Source: JACPFV01 sp035526825 (GTDB lineage: Bacteria > Pseudomonadota > Gammaproteobacteria > Nevskiales > Nevskiaceae). Taken from it: a stretch of DNA of 38,444 nucleotides. Shown here in pieces: positions 32,422-38,444 of the stretch. A program made the translations under genes and the position numbers. Location of the stretch: NCBI GenBank assembly GCA_035526825.1, contig DATLBT010000137.1:1-38444 (forward strand), written 5' to 3'. The notes under the pieces were generated by a model, which made no database searches, was not told where the DNA came from, and saw only the letters and a program-made list of their open reading frames with translations. Within the stretch, counting starts at the first letter, position 1; the number at the start of each line of letters is the position of its first letter.

Positions 32422-33246
32422 ATGGCGCGACAACGAATCGTGTTTTTCGTTTCCGACCGCACCGGCATCACGGCCGAGACGCTCGGCAACACGCTCCTGA
32501 CCCAGTTCGACGGGGTCGAGTTCCGCAAGGCGACGCTGCCCTTCATCAACACGGCCGAGCGCGCCACGCAGGCGGTCGCACGCATCAACGATGCCGCGCG
32601 CATGGCCACCGAGAGGCCGCTGGTGTTCAGCACCACGGTGGACGATCAGATCCGGCTCGTGCTGCGCGGCGCCCACGGCCTGTTCCTGGACCTCTTCGAC
32701 AGCTTCATCCCGACGATCGAGCAGGAGCTCGGCGTGTCCTCGAGCCACACCGTGGGACGCGTGCACGGCATGGCGGACTCCGAGGGCTATCGATCACGCA
32801 TCGATGCCATCAACTTCGCGATGGCCCACGATGACGGCCTCACGCACAAGGACTACGAGCGCTCGGATGTCGTGCTGATCGCGCCATCCCGCTGTGGCAA
32901 GACGCCGACGTGCCTTTACATGGCCATGCAGCACGGCTTGTTCGCGGCGAACTATCCGCTCACCGACGAGGACCTGGAGCAGGGACGCTTGCCGGAAATG
33001 CTGCTGAAATACCGTGAGAAACTGTTCGGGCTGACCTCAGCCGCGGAGCGCCTCCATCGCGTGCGCAGCGAGCGTCGGCCCGGCAGTCGCTACGCATCGA
33101 TGGAGCAATGTGCGTACGAATTGCGGCAGGCCGAGCAGCTCTACCAGCGCCACAATATTCCCGTCGTGGACTCTGCAGACAAATCCGTCGAGGAAATCGC
33201 GGTGGTGGTGATGCAGGAGAAGAATTTGCGCCGTCCCACCTTCTAA
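32422..33246 (+). CDS. ppsR: PEP synthase regulatory kinase/pyrophosphorylase
   Basis: The 274-residue protein is of the DUF299 family. Members inactivate PEP synthase by ADP-dependent phosphorylation of an active-site residue and reactivate it by Pi-dependent dephosphorylation. RIVFFVSDRTGITAETLG is the family start, the P-loop-like SRCGKTPT lies at 156-163, and the C-terminal ERRPGSRYASMEQC and IPVVDSADKSVEEIA segments match. Many homologues have SRSSKTPT where this one has SRCGKTPT, a small change that leaves Lys and Thr in place. It is divergent from its target gene ppsA, the usual arrangement. Confidence 0.95.
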   Translation: MARQRIVFFVSDRTGITAETLGNTLLTQFDGVEFRKATLPFINTAERATQAVARINDAARMATERPLVFSTTVDDQIRLVLRGAHGLFLDLFDSFIPTIEQELGVSSSHTVGRVHGMADSEGYRSRIDAINFAMAHDDGLTHKDYERSDVVLIAPSRCGKTPTCLYMAMQHGLFAANYPLTDEDLEQGRLPEMLLKYREKLFGLTSAAERLHRVRSERRPGSRYASMEQCAYELRQAEQLYQRHNIPVVDSADKSVEEIAVVVMQEKNLRRPTF

Positions 33247-33321
33247 CTAAATGAAAGGCAAGGGGAAACAGGAGCGGCGCCGTTTCGCCCATAGGTAATT
33301 CTTTGCCATGGGTGATTCATA

Positions 33322-33338
33322 CCATCAAGGCCTGATGG
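33322..33338. promoter_or_regulatory. 17-bp palindrome upstream of the XRE regulator
   Basis: CCATCAAGGCCTGATGG is an inverted repeat with one mismatched pair around its centre. It lies 54 bp before the ATG of a small HTH protein, within the 146-bp gap after ppsR. The position suits an operator, for example for autoregulation, but that is inference. The rest of the gap (33247-33392) shows no terminator with a T-run. Confidence 0.4.
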
Positions 33339-33392
33339 CGCCGAATGGGGCTTAGAGTCGTTGCCGCATCGGGTGTGCGGGGGACGATTCAA

Positions 33393-33665
33393 ATGAGCGA
33401 CGCAAATCGACGCTTGGCGGTGAAGGTGATCGGCGGGGCCATCCGGGAGATGCGCGAAGCGCGGGGCCAGACGCTCGAGGGCCTCGCGGCGGATGCGGAC
33501 ATCAGCTACCAGTACCTGTCGGGCATCGAGACCGGCAAGGAGAATTTTTCGATCCGCATCCTGGAGAAGATCGCCGGTGCGCTGGACATCTCCCTGGTCA
33601 ACCTCATCTCGAATGCTTATGACGTCGTCGTAACGCCGCAGGACGAGGTCGCCCGGGCGGACTGA
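33393..33665 (+). CDS. XRE family HTH transcriptional regulator
   Basis: The 90-residue protein is almost entirely one Cro/C1-type helix-turn-helix: IREMREARGQTLEGLA, ADISYQYLSGIETGKENFS and ILEKIAGALDISLVNLI correspond to the five helices. No ligand or metal domain follows. ATG 33393 is chosen, with a G-rich ribosome site (GGGGGA) about 9 nt upstream; an earlier start at 33345 would add residues without family likeness. It sits alone between ppsR and the ferredoxin reductase. Its targets are unknown, and the palindrome upstream is a candidate site. Confidence 0.88.
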   Translation: MSDANRRLAVKVIGGAIREMREARGQTLEGLAADADISYQYLSGIETGKENFSIRILEKIAGALDISLVNLISNAYDVVVTPQDEVARAD

Positions 33666-33745
33666 CTCGCCCGAACGCGTGAGTTCCGCCCCGCTGCCGG
33701 CGGGTTAAAGTCTGCGGCCCCGTTTTCGAGAGCCGCGCCTTTCTC

Positions 33746-34780
33746 ATGACAGTTCAGACTGATTGCGTCATCGTGGGCGCCGGACCGTGCGGGCTGTTCC
33801 AGGTCTTCGAGCTGGGCCTGCTCGACATGAAAGCGCACCTCATCGATGCGCTGCCCAAGCCGGGCGGCCAGTGCACCGAGCTCTACCCCGACAAGCCGAT
33901 TTACGACATTCCCGCCTACCCGATCATCGGCGCGCAGGAATTGGTCGACAAGCTGATGGCGCAGATCGAGCCGTTCCACCCCACCTTTCACCTCAACCAG
34001 CAGGTCACCGAGGTCAAGGCGCTCGACGCAGCGACGTTCCTGGTGAAAACCTCGGCGGGTGAGGAGTTCCACGCGAAGAGCGTGGTCATCGCCGGCGGCG
34101 TCGGCGCCTTCCAGCCGGTGTTGCTCAAGCTCGACGGCCTCGAGCGCTTCCACGAGACTCAGGTGTTCTACAAGGTGCTCGATCCGTCGCGCCACGCGGG
34201 CAAGCACGTGGTCGTGCTCGGCGGCGGCGACTCGGCGCTCGACTGGACGATGGCGCTGGCCGACAAGGCGAAATCCATCACGCTGATCCATCGTTCCGAC
34301 AAGTTCCGAGCGCAGGACGCCTCGGTCAACAAGGTGCGCGCGCTGCAGGCCGAGGGCAGGGCGAGGATCCTCGCCGGCCACGTGCACGGCTATGTGGAGG
34401 ACGCCGGCAAGCTCGGCGGCCTCAAGGTGAAGACGGTGGCGGCCGAGGAGATCGTGGTGCCCGTCGACGACGTCCTCGTGTTCTACGGATTGTCACCAAA
34501 GCTTGGACCGATCGCGGAGTGGGGCCTGTCGTTGAACAAGCACCAGATCAACGTCGACACCGAGAAGTTCGAGACCTCGACGCCTGGAATCTACGCGGTC
34601 GGCGACATCAACTATTACCCGGGCAAGAAGAAGCTGATCCTGTCGGGCTTCCACGAGGCCGCGCTGGCGGCCTTCGCGATCAAGCACCGCTTGTTCCCGG
34701 CGGAGAAGATCCACCTGCAATACACGACCACCAGCCCGGCGATGCACAAGCGGCTCGGTGTGGAGACGCCGAAGGATTAG
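33746..34780 (+). CDS. Ferredoxin/flavodoxin-NADP reductase, thioredoxin-reductase-like
   Basis: The 344-residue flavoprotein has the FAD motif GAGPCG (11-16), PGGQCTELYPDKPIYDIP (about 39-56) and the NADPH motif VVVLGGGDSALDW (about 155-167). It lacks the redox CxxC of thioredoxin reductase between these parts, which is the mark of type-2 ferredoxin-NADP reductases (YumC/FNR-like). TPGIYAVGDINYYPGKKK closes the FAD domain. It should pass electrons between NADPH and ferredoxin or flavodoxin. The final codons AAG GAT TAG lie inside a GGGATTA repeat, so the element supplies the stop codon. Confidence 0.93.
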   Translation: MTVQTDCVIVGAGPCGLFQVFELGLLDMKAHLIDALPKPGGQCTELYPDKPIYDIPAYPIIGAQELVDKLMAQIEPFHPTFHLNQQVTEVKALDAATFLVKTSAGEEFHAKSVVIAGGVGAFQPVLLKLDGLERFHETQVFYKVLDPSRHAGKHVVVLGGGDSALDWTMALADKAKSITLIHRSDKFRAQDASVNKVRALQAEGRARILAGHVHGYVEDAGKLGGLKVKTVAAEEIVVPVDDVLVFYGLSPKLGPIAEWGLSLNKHQINVDTEKFETSTPGIYAVGDINYYPGKKKLILSGFHEAALAAFAIKHRLFPAEKIHLQYTTTSPAMHKRLGVETPKD

Positions 34781-34855
34781 GGATTAGGGATTAGGGATTG
34801 GGGATTGGGGGGCAGCCTTCTGCACAAAACCCTGTTCCCTAATCCCTAATCCCTG
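34774..34855. repeat. GGGATTA-type inverted repeat between FNR and DUF1249 genes
   Basis: The left part (34774-34811) is a run of GGATTAG and GGATTGG units. The right part (34837-34855) carries the complement, CCCTAATCCCTAATCCCTG. About 25 nt lie between them. It contains the stop codon of the upstream gene and ends one base before the first ATG of the next gene. A second copy of the same kind is at 37021-37101. Confidence 0.85.
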
Positions 34856-34856
34856 T

Positions 34857-35360
34857 ATGTTTATCTCCATGTCCGTTCCCACGCGACATGCCGGATGGAC
34901 GCCGCGGGCCAGGCCCGTGAGAATTTCCGCGCTCATCGAACTGTACGAGCGCAACTTCCGCCTCATCGAATGCCTCGCGCCCGAGCTCGAGTTGCCGTTC
35001 GACGACGCGATTTCCTACAGCGCCACCGACCTGCCCCTGCGGCTCACGGTGCTGGAGCGGGGCCGCTATACCTCGGCGTTCCGGCTCACCTATGAGTTTG
35101 TCGAAGCTGGCGGCACGCGTCTCGACCCCGACCTCAAGATCCGCGTGTACCGCGACGCGCGCCTCGCAGAAGCCTTGAGCCGCCCGATCCGCCCGGCTTG
35201 GATCGCCACCGACGAAGGCGACCCGCAGGCTTTCGAGTACCTCGACGAGCAATGGAGCCGCAACCTGCTGCTTCACAAGTGGCTCAACTACCTGCTGACA
35301 CACGGTCACGGCTTTGGGTTGGCCGCGCGGCCGCGGGTGGCTGCCACCGAGACGAGTTAG
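34857..35360 (+). CDS. DUF1249 family protein (YqiB-like)
   Basis: The 167-residue protein matches DUF1249, the E. coli YqiB family: LIELYERNFRLIECLAPELE near the start, LTVLERGRYTSAFRLTYE, LKIRVYRDARLAEAL and a C-terminal LLLHKWLNYLLTHGHG. The family is soluble and has no known function, though in E. coli it lies near nudF and cpdA. Two starts are possible: ATG 34857, one base after the repeat, and ATG 34869 (MSVPTRHAG). Neither has a clear ribosome site, so the repeat may have replaced the original leader. Confidence 0.88.
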   Translation: MFISMSVPTRHAGWTPRARPVRISALIELYERNFRLIECLAPELELPFDDAISYSATDLPLRLTVLERGRYTSAFRLTYEFVEAGGTRLDPDLKIRVYRDARLAEALSRPIRPAWIATDEGDPQAFEYLDEQWSRNLLLHKWLNYLLTHGHGFGLAARPRVAATETS

Positions 35361-35375
35361 AAACGACGAAGCAAT

Positions 35376-35425
35376 GGGGGTTCTGTGGGAGGGACCCTGG
35401 GCAGGGCCCGTCCCACAAAAACCCC
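35376..35425. repeat. REP-like imperfect hairpin between DUF1249 and manB genes
   Basis: TGTGGGAGGGACCCTG (35384-35399) pairs with CAGGGCCCGTCCCACA (35402-35417) with two mismatches around a 2-nt loop. Outer GGGGTT (35377-35382) and AACCCC (35420-35425) extend it. It lies between convergent genes and has no T-run. The TGTGGGAG start resembles extragenic palindromes common in Xanthomonadales and Pseudomonas; that likeness is from memory. Confidence 0.75.
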
Positions 35426-35437
35426 GATGCCAGGCTG

Positions 35438-36790
35438 TCAGCCCGCGTCGATATCCGCCAGCAGCTCCGCTGTCTTCTTCTGCATCAGTGCCGTGTCGCC
35501 CCGCGACTCGACATTGAGCCGCAGGATCGGCTCGGTGTTGGAGCCGCGCAGGTTGAAACGCCAGGTGTCGAACTCGAGGCTGATGCCGTCGGTGCGGTCG
35601 ATGTGGGCGCCGGGCCCGTACTTGGCCTCGATCTTTTTCAGGATCGACGGAATGTCCCTCACCTTGCGATTGATCTCGCCCGAGGCGGGGAATTTCTTCA
35701 TGCGCTCCTCGACCAGCTTGCTCAGCGGCTTGCCGGTCTCGCTGACCAGCGCCGCGACCAGCAGCCACGGAATGTTGCCGTTGTCGCAATAGGCGAAGTC
35801 GCGGAAGTAGTGATGCGCGCTCATCTCGCCACCGTAGATGGCGTTCTCGGAGCGCATGCGCTCCTTCATGAAAGCGTGGCCGGTCTTGCTCATCACCGGC
35901 GTGCCGCCGTTGGCCTTCACCACGTCGATGGTGTTCCAGGTCAGGCGCGGGTCGTGGATGATCTTCGCGCCGGGGGTCTTCTTGAGGAGCGCTTCGGCCA
36001 GCAGGCCGACGATGTAGTAGCCCTCGATGAAGCTGCCGTGCTCGTCGAACAGGAAGCAGCGGTCGAAGTCCCCGTCCCAGGCCACGCCGAAATCGGCCTT
36101 GTGCTGTTTGACGGCTTCTATCGTCGCCGGCCGGTTTTCCTCCAGTAGCGGGTTGGGAATGCCGTTCGGAAAGCTGCCGTCCGGTTCGTGGTGAACCTTG
36201 ATGAACGTGAAGGGCAGATGCTTTTCCAGCGCGTCGATCACCACGCCCGCGCCGCCGTTGCCGGCGTTGACCACGATTTTCAGCGGCTTGAGTTTGCTGG
36301 CGTCCACGTAGCTCAGGAGATGCTTGACGTAGTCCGGCATGTAGGTGGTCTTGGTCAGCTTCGCCTTGCCGGATGGGCGTGCGCTTGAGGCGGCGGTGGC
36401 AGCCTCGAGTTCCTTCAAGCCCGAGTCGCCCGAAATCGGCAGCGACCCCGCTCGCACCAGCTTCATGCCGTTGTAGTCGATCGGGTTGTGGCTCGCGGTG
36501 ATGGCGATGCCGCCGTCGTGCTTGCCGTGGAAAGTGGCGAAATAGACCTCCTCGGTGCCCGCCAGGCCGATGTCGTGCACCTCGACGCCCTTGTCGTTGA
36601 GGCCCAGCGCCAGCGCCTCCAGCAGCTCGCGGCTGGTCTTGCGCACGTCATGGCCCAGCGCGACGGTCCTCGGCCTGAAGCGCTCGGCGTAGGCCAGGCC
36701 AAGGCGATAGGCGATGTCGACGTTGAGCTCGTCTGGAACGCGGCCACGGATGTCGTAGGCCTTGAAGCAGGGCAGGCGCGGGGTGCTCAT
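35438..36790 (-). CDS. manB: Phosphomannomutase / phosphoglucomutase
   Basis: The 450-residue alpha-D-phosphohexomutase interconverts hexose 6- and 1-phosphates for nucleotide sugars. FKAYDIRGRVPDEL starts it, ITASHNP carries the phosphoserine (S100), DGDFDRCFLFD the Mg site, GEMSAHHYFRDFAY the sugar loop and NLRGSNTEPILRLN the phosphate loop. It looks much like Xanthomonas XanA and E. coli CpsG, so it probably acts on both mannose and glucose phosphates for surface polysaccharide or LPS. ATG 36790 has a GGAG ribosome site; the frame extending to 36880 adds non-conserved residues. A minus-strand TATACT at 36834-36829 may be its -10 box. Confidence 0.94.
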   Translation of the reverse strand: MSTPRLPCFKAYDIRGRVPDELNVDIAYRLGLAYAERFRPRTVALGHDVRKTSRELLEALALGLNDKGVEVHDIGLAGTEEVYFATFHGKHDGGIAITASHNPIDYNGMKLVRAGSLPISGDSGLKELEAATAASSARPSGKAKLTKTTYMPDYVKHLLSYVDASKLKPLKIVVNAGNGGAGVVIDALEKHLPFTFIKVHHEPDGSFPNGIPNPLLEENRPATIEAVKQHKADFGVAWDGDFDRCFLFDEHGSFIEGYYIVGLLAEALLKKTPGAKIIHDPRLTWNTIDVVKANGGTPVMSKTGHAFMKERMRSENAIYGGEMSAHHYFRDFAYCDNGNIPWLLVAALVSETGKPLSKLVEERMKKFPASGEINRKVRDIPSILKKIEAKYGPGAHIDRTDGISLEFDTWRFNLRGSNTEPILRLNVESRGDTALMQKKTAELLADIDAG

Positions 36791-36903
36791 CGTGTTAACT
36801 CCGTAAAATTTTCTTTTTTGCGGGCGGCAGTATAGGTCCTGCCTACAGGCTAAAATGGACGCCGAAAGTTCCCTGAACAACCCGGTTTCAGCCCCGTCTC
36901 AAT
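36791..36903. promoter_or_regulatory. Divergent manB/ffs intergenic region
   Basis: These 113 bp separate manB from the divergent SRP RNA gene. For manB, TATACT reads on the minus strand at 36834-36829, with only a weak -35. A TAAAAT at 36851-36856 on the plus strand is about 50 bp from the RNA start and so is too far to be its -10 box. No clear ffs promoter is visible to me. Confidence 0.35.
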
Positions 36904-37013
36904 GGTGACCCGCGTCGGCCCTCCGCGACGCGCCGCCGCAAACCCCGCCAGGTCCGGAAGGAAGCAACGGTAGCGGCATGCGCGTGCGCCGGAGTCAGCT
37001 GGCGCGGGTCGCC
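36904..37013 (+). ncRNA. ffs: Signal recognition particle RNA (4.5S)
   Basis: The near-invariant SRP core AGGTCCGGAAGGAAGCA (about 36950-36966) reads on the plus strand and includes the GGAA tetraloop flanks and the asymmetric loop. The ends pair over 11 bp (36904-36914 with 37003-37013), giving the single long hairpin of about 110 nt of the small bacterial 4.5S type without an Alu domain. GCGTGCGCCGG and AGCTGGC near the 3' side also match E. coli ffs. With Ffh it targets nascent membrane proteins. It lies directly before dnaX, a usual Gammaproteobacterial order. No T-run follows; a GGGATTA repeat does. Confidence 0.96.
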
Positions 37014-37020
37014 GCCTGTT

Positions 37021-37101
37021 AGGGGTTAGGGATTAGGGATGAGGAGTTACCAAGAACGTAGAATGCATTTCCTAATCCCCAACCCCTAATCCCTAACCCC
37101 T
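37021..37101. repeat. Second GGGATTA-type inverted repeat, between ffs and dnaX
   Basis: AGGGGTTAGGGATTAGGG (37021-37038) pairs perfectly over 18 bp with 37084-37101, with a 45-nt interior that itself ends in a further CCTAATCCCC run. It fills nearly all of the space between the SRP RNA and dnaX and ends directly at the dnaX GTG. It is the same type as the element at 34774-34855. Confidence 0.85.
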
Positions 37102-38444
37102 GTGTCTTACCTCGCCCTCGCCCGCAAGTGGCGTCCCCGTAAGTTCGAGGACGTGCTCGGGCAACCGCATGTGGTCAAGGCGCTGTCGCACGCGCTCGAC
37201 GCTGACAAGCTGCACCCGGCGATCCTGCTCACCGGCACGCGCGGCGTCGGCAAGACCACGCTCGCGCGCATCATTGCCAAGGGCCTCAACTGCGAGACCC
37301 GGCCCGGCTCCGACCCCTGCGGCACCTGCTCGGCATGCCAGCAGGTCGACCAGGGTCGCTACGTCGACCTGCTCGAAATCGACGCGGCCTCGCATACCGG
37401 CGTCGACAACGTGCGCGAGCAGCTGATCGACAACGCGCAGTACGCGCCGTCGCGCGGCAAGTACAAGGTGTACCTGATCGACGAGGTCCACATGCTGTCG
37501 AAGGCGGCGTTCAACGCGCTGCTGAAGACACTCGAGGAGCCTCCGCCGCACGTCAAATTCATCCTCGCGACCACCGACCCGCAGAAACTGCCCATCACGG
37601 TGCTGTCGCGCTGCCTCCAGTTCAACTTGCGCCGGCTGCCGGCCGCGACGATCCGCGAGTTGCTTGGCCAGGTGCTCGCCAATGAGGGCCTCAAGGCAGA
37701 TGCGGGCGCGTTAAGCGAGATCGCGCGCGCTGCAGACGGCAGCATGCGCGACGGATTGTCGTTACTCGACCAGGCCATCGCGTTCTGCGGCGGCAAGGAT
37801 TTGGGCCGTGCGCAGGTCGAGGACATGCTCGGCACGCAGGGTCGCCAGATCCTGTTCGAAGTGTTGAGGGCCGTGGTCGCCGGACAGGGCGATGCGCTGC
37901 TGGCCTGCGTCGACAAACTCGACGCGCAGGCGCCGGATTACGCGGCGCTGCTCAATGACCTGGCCTCCATCCTGCAGCGGGCCGGGGTGCTGCAGGTCCT
38001 GCCGCAGGCCGCGGACGAGGGTGACGACCCTGCGATCGGCGAGCTGGCAAAGGCCGCCGCGCCCGAGGACGTGCAGGTCTGGTACCAGATCGTCATCAAC
38101 GGTCGGCGCGACCTGCCGTGGGCACCGGATCCGCGCCTCGGCTTTGAAATGACGCTGTTGCGACTGCTGGCATTCCGCCCCGGCGAAGCCGGCAGCATGC
38201 AGCCGGCGGGCGCGGGTTCGACGCCCGCGGCTCGCCCCGCTGCCGGTGGTGCGCGCGCTGCACCGCTCGCAGGCGATGCGGGCTGGCCGGCGCGCGTCGC
38301 CGCGCTGGAGCTCGAAGGCTTCGCCAAGCAACTCGCACGCCACTGTGGCTGGAGTGGCCGCGACGGCAACGTCGTGCGCCTGTCGCTCGACGACAAGATG
38401 AAGCACCTGCTGGTCGAGGATCGCCGAATGGGACTCGAGCAAGC
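37102..38444 (+). CDS. dnaX: DNA polymerase III subunits gamma/tau (partial)
   Basis: The frame is open to the window end, so only the first 447 codons are seen. The clamp-loader AAA+ ATPase has the P-loop TGTRGVGKTT (about 44-53), zinc cysteines C64, C73, C76 and C79 at the E. coli positions, Walker B LIDEVHML, the SRC motif in LSRCLQF and sensor 2 in GSMRDGLSLLDQ. An Ala/Pro/Gly-rich linker begins near residue 370. The start is GTG 37102 (VSYLALARKWRP), right at the edge of the repeat and without a ribosome site. No A-rich slippery frameshift site is seen in the part present, so whether a gamma form is made cannot be judged. Confidence 0.95.
   Translation, partial: MSYLALARKWRPRKFEDVLGQPHVVKALSHALDADKLHPAILLTGTRGVGKTTLARIIAKGLNCETRPGSDPCGTCSACQQVDQGRYVDLLEIDAASHTGVDNVREQLIDNAQYAPSRGKYKVYLIDEVHMLSKAAFNALLKTLEEPPPHVKFILATTDPQKLPITVLSRCLQFNLRRLPAATIRELLGQVLANEGLKADAGALSEIARAADGSMRDGLSLLDQAIAFCGGKDLGRAQVEDMLGTQGRQILFEVLRAVVAGQGDALLACVDKLDAQAPDYAALLNDLASILQRAGVLQVLPQAADEGDDPAIGELAKAAAPEDVQVWYQIVINGRRDLPWAPDPRLGFEMTLLRLLAFRPGEAGSMQPAGAGSTPAARPAAGGARAAPLAGDAGWPARVAALELEGFAKQLARHCGWSGRDGNVVRLSLDDKMKHLLVEDRRMGLEQ

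Noticed and set aside
34774..34855. GGGATTA units as a CRISPR array or telomere
   Set aside because: Units are 6-7 bp, in tandem without spacers and arranged as an inverted repeat. This is a chromosomal intergenic element.
35384..35417. Hairpin after manB as an intrinsic terminator
   Set aside because: No T-run follows on either strand and the stem has two mismatches; a repeat element is a better description.
36851..36856. TAAAAT as the ffs -10 box
   Set aside because: It is about 48 bp before the paired 5' end of the SRP RNA, too far for a direct start unless a precursor is trimmed.

Overview
The window is about 38 kb of compact, GC-rich proteobacterial chromosome. Gene content and order point to the Gammaproteobacteria, probably near Xanthomonadales/Lysobacterales: pcnB-folK-panB-panC-panD, lptF-lptG divergent from pepA-holC-valS, ppsR divergent from ppsA, the 4.5S RNA gene directly before dnaX, and a XanA-like phosphohexomutase. 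The small palindromic and GGGATTA-type intergenic repeats also fit that group. This placement is inference from layout, not from a database match.

Region 1 (1-7931) is the accessory part and the most interesting. A class I methyltransferase and a haem-oxygenase-like diiron enzyme are coupled by an ATGA overlap. They converge on a PurD-like ATP-grasp enzyme that shares an operon with an isoaspartyl peptidase. Divergent from that pair are cyanophycinase (cphB) and cyanophycin synthetase (cphA). Together cphA, cphB and the isoaspartyl peptidase can make the Asp/Arg storage polymer cyanophycin, cut it to beta-Asp-Arg and split the dipeptide. The ATP-grasp, diiron and methyltransferase genes are not needed for that cycle and may form a tailoring or side pathway. 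An 11-bp bidirectional terminator and a tRNA-Glu(CTC) close the region.

Region 2 (8078-14275) holds pcnB (apparently with a non-AUG start, as in E. coli), folK, panB, panC, panD, a TIGR02466-type 2OG-Fe(II) oxygenase and a membrane Ser/Thr kinase. A 28-bp inverted repeat covers the end of pcnB and the beginning of folK. Region 3 (14272-24448) holds valS, holC and pepA on the minus strand, then lptF, lptG and an M28 peptidase on the plus strand, then an RDD protein and an EamA transporter on the minus strand.

Region 4 (24449-29977) is a signalling block: a membrane diguanylate cyclase, then an overlapping trio of stand-alone receiver, receiver-GGDEF and MASE1/CHASE histidine kinase. Region 5 (29974-38444) holds ppsA and ppsR, an XRE regulator, a ferredoxin-NADP reductase, a DUF1249 protein, a phosphomannomutase/phosphoglucomutase, the SRP RNA gene and a dnaX cut by the window end. 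Two GGGATTA-type repeats abut gene starts here. All convergent pairs in regions 1, 2, 3 and 4/5 (HDO/ATP-grasp, kinase/valS, peptidase/RDD, HK/ppsA) overlap at their stops, so the DNA is very tightly packed.
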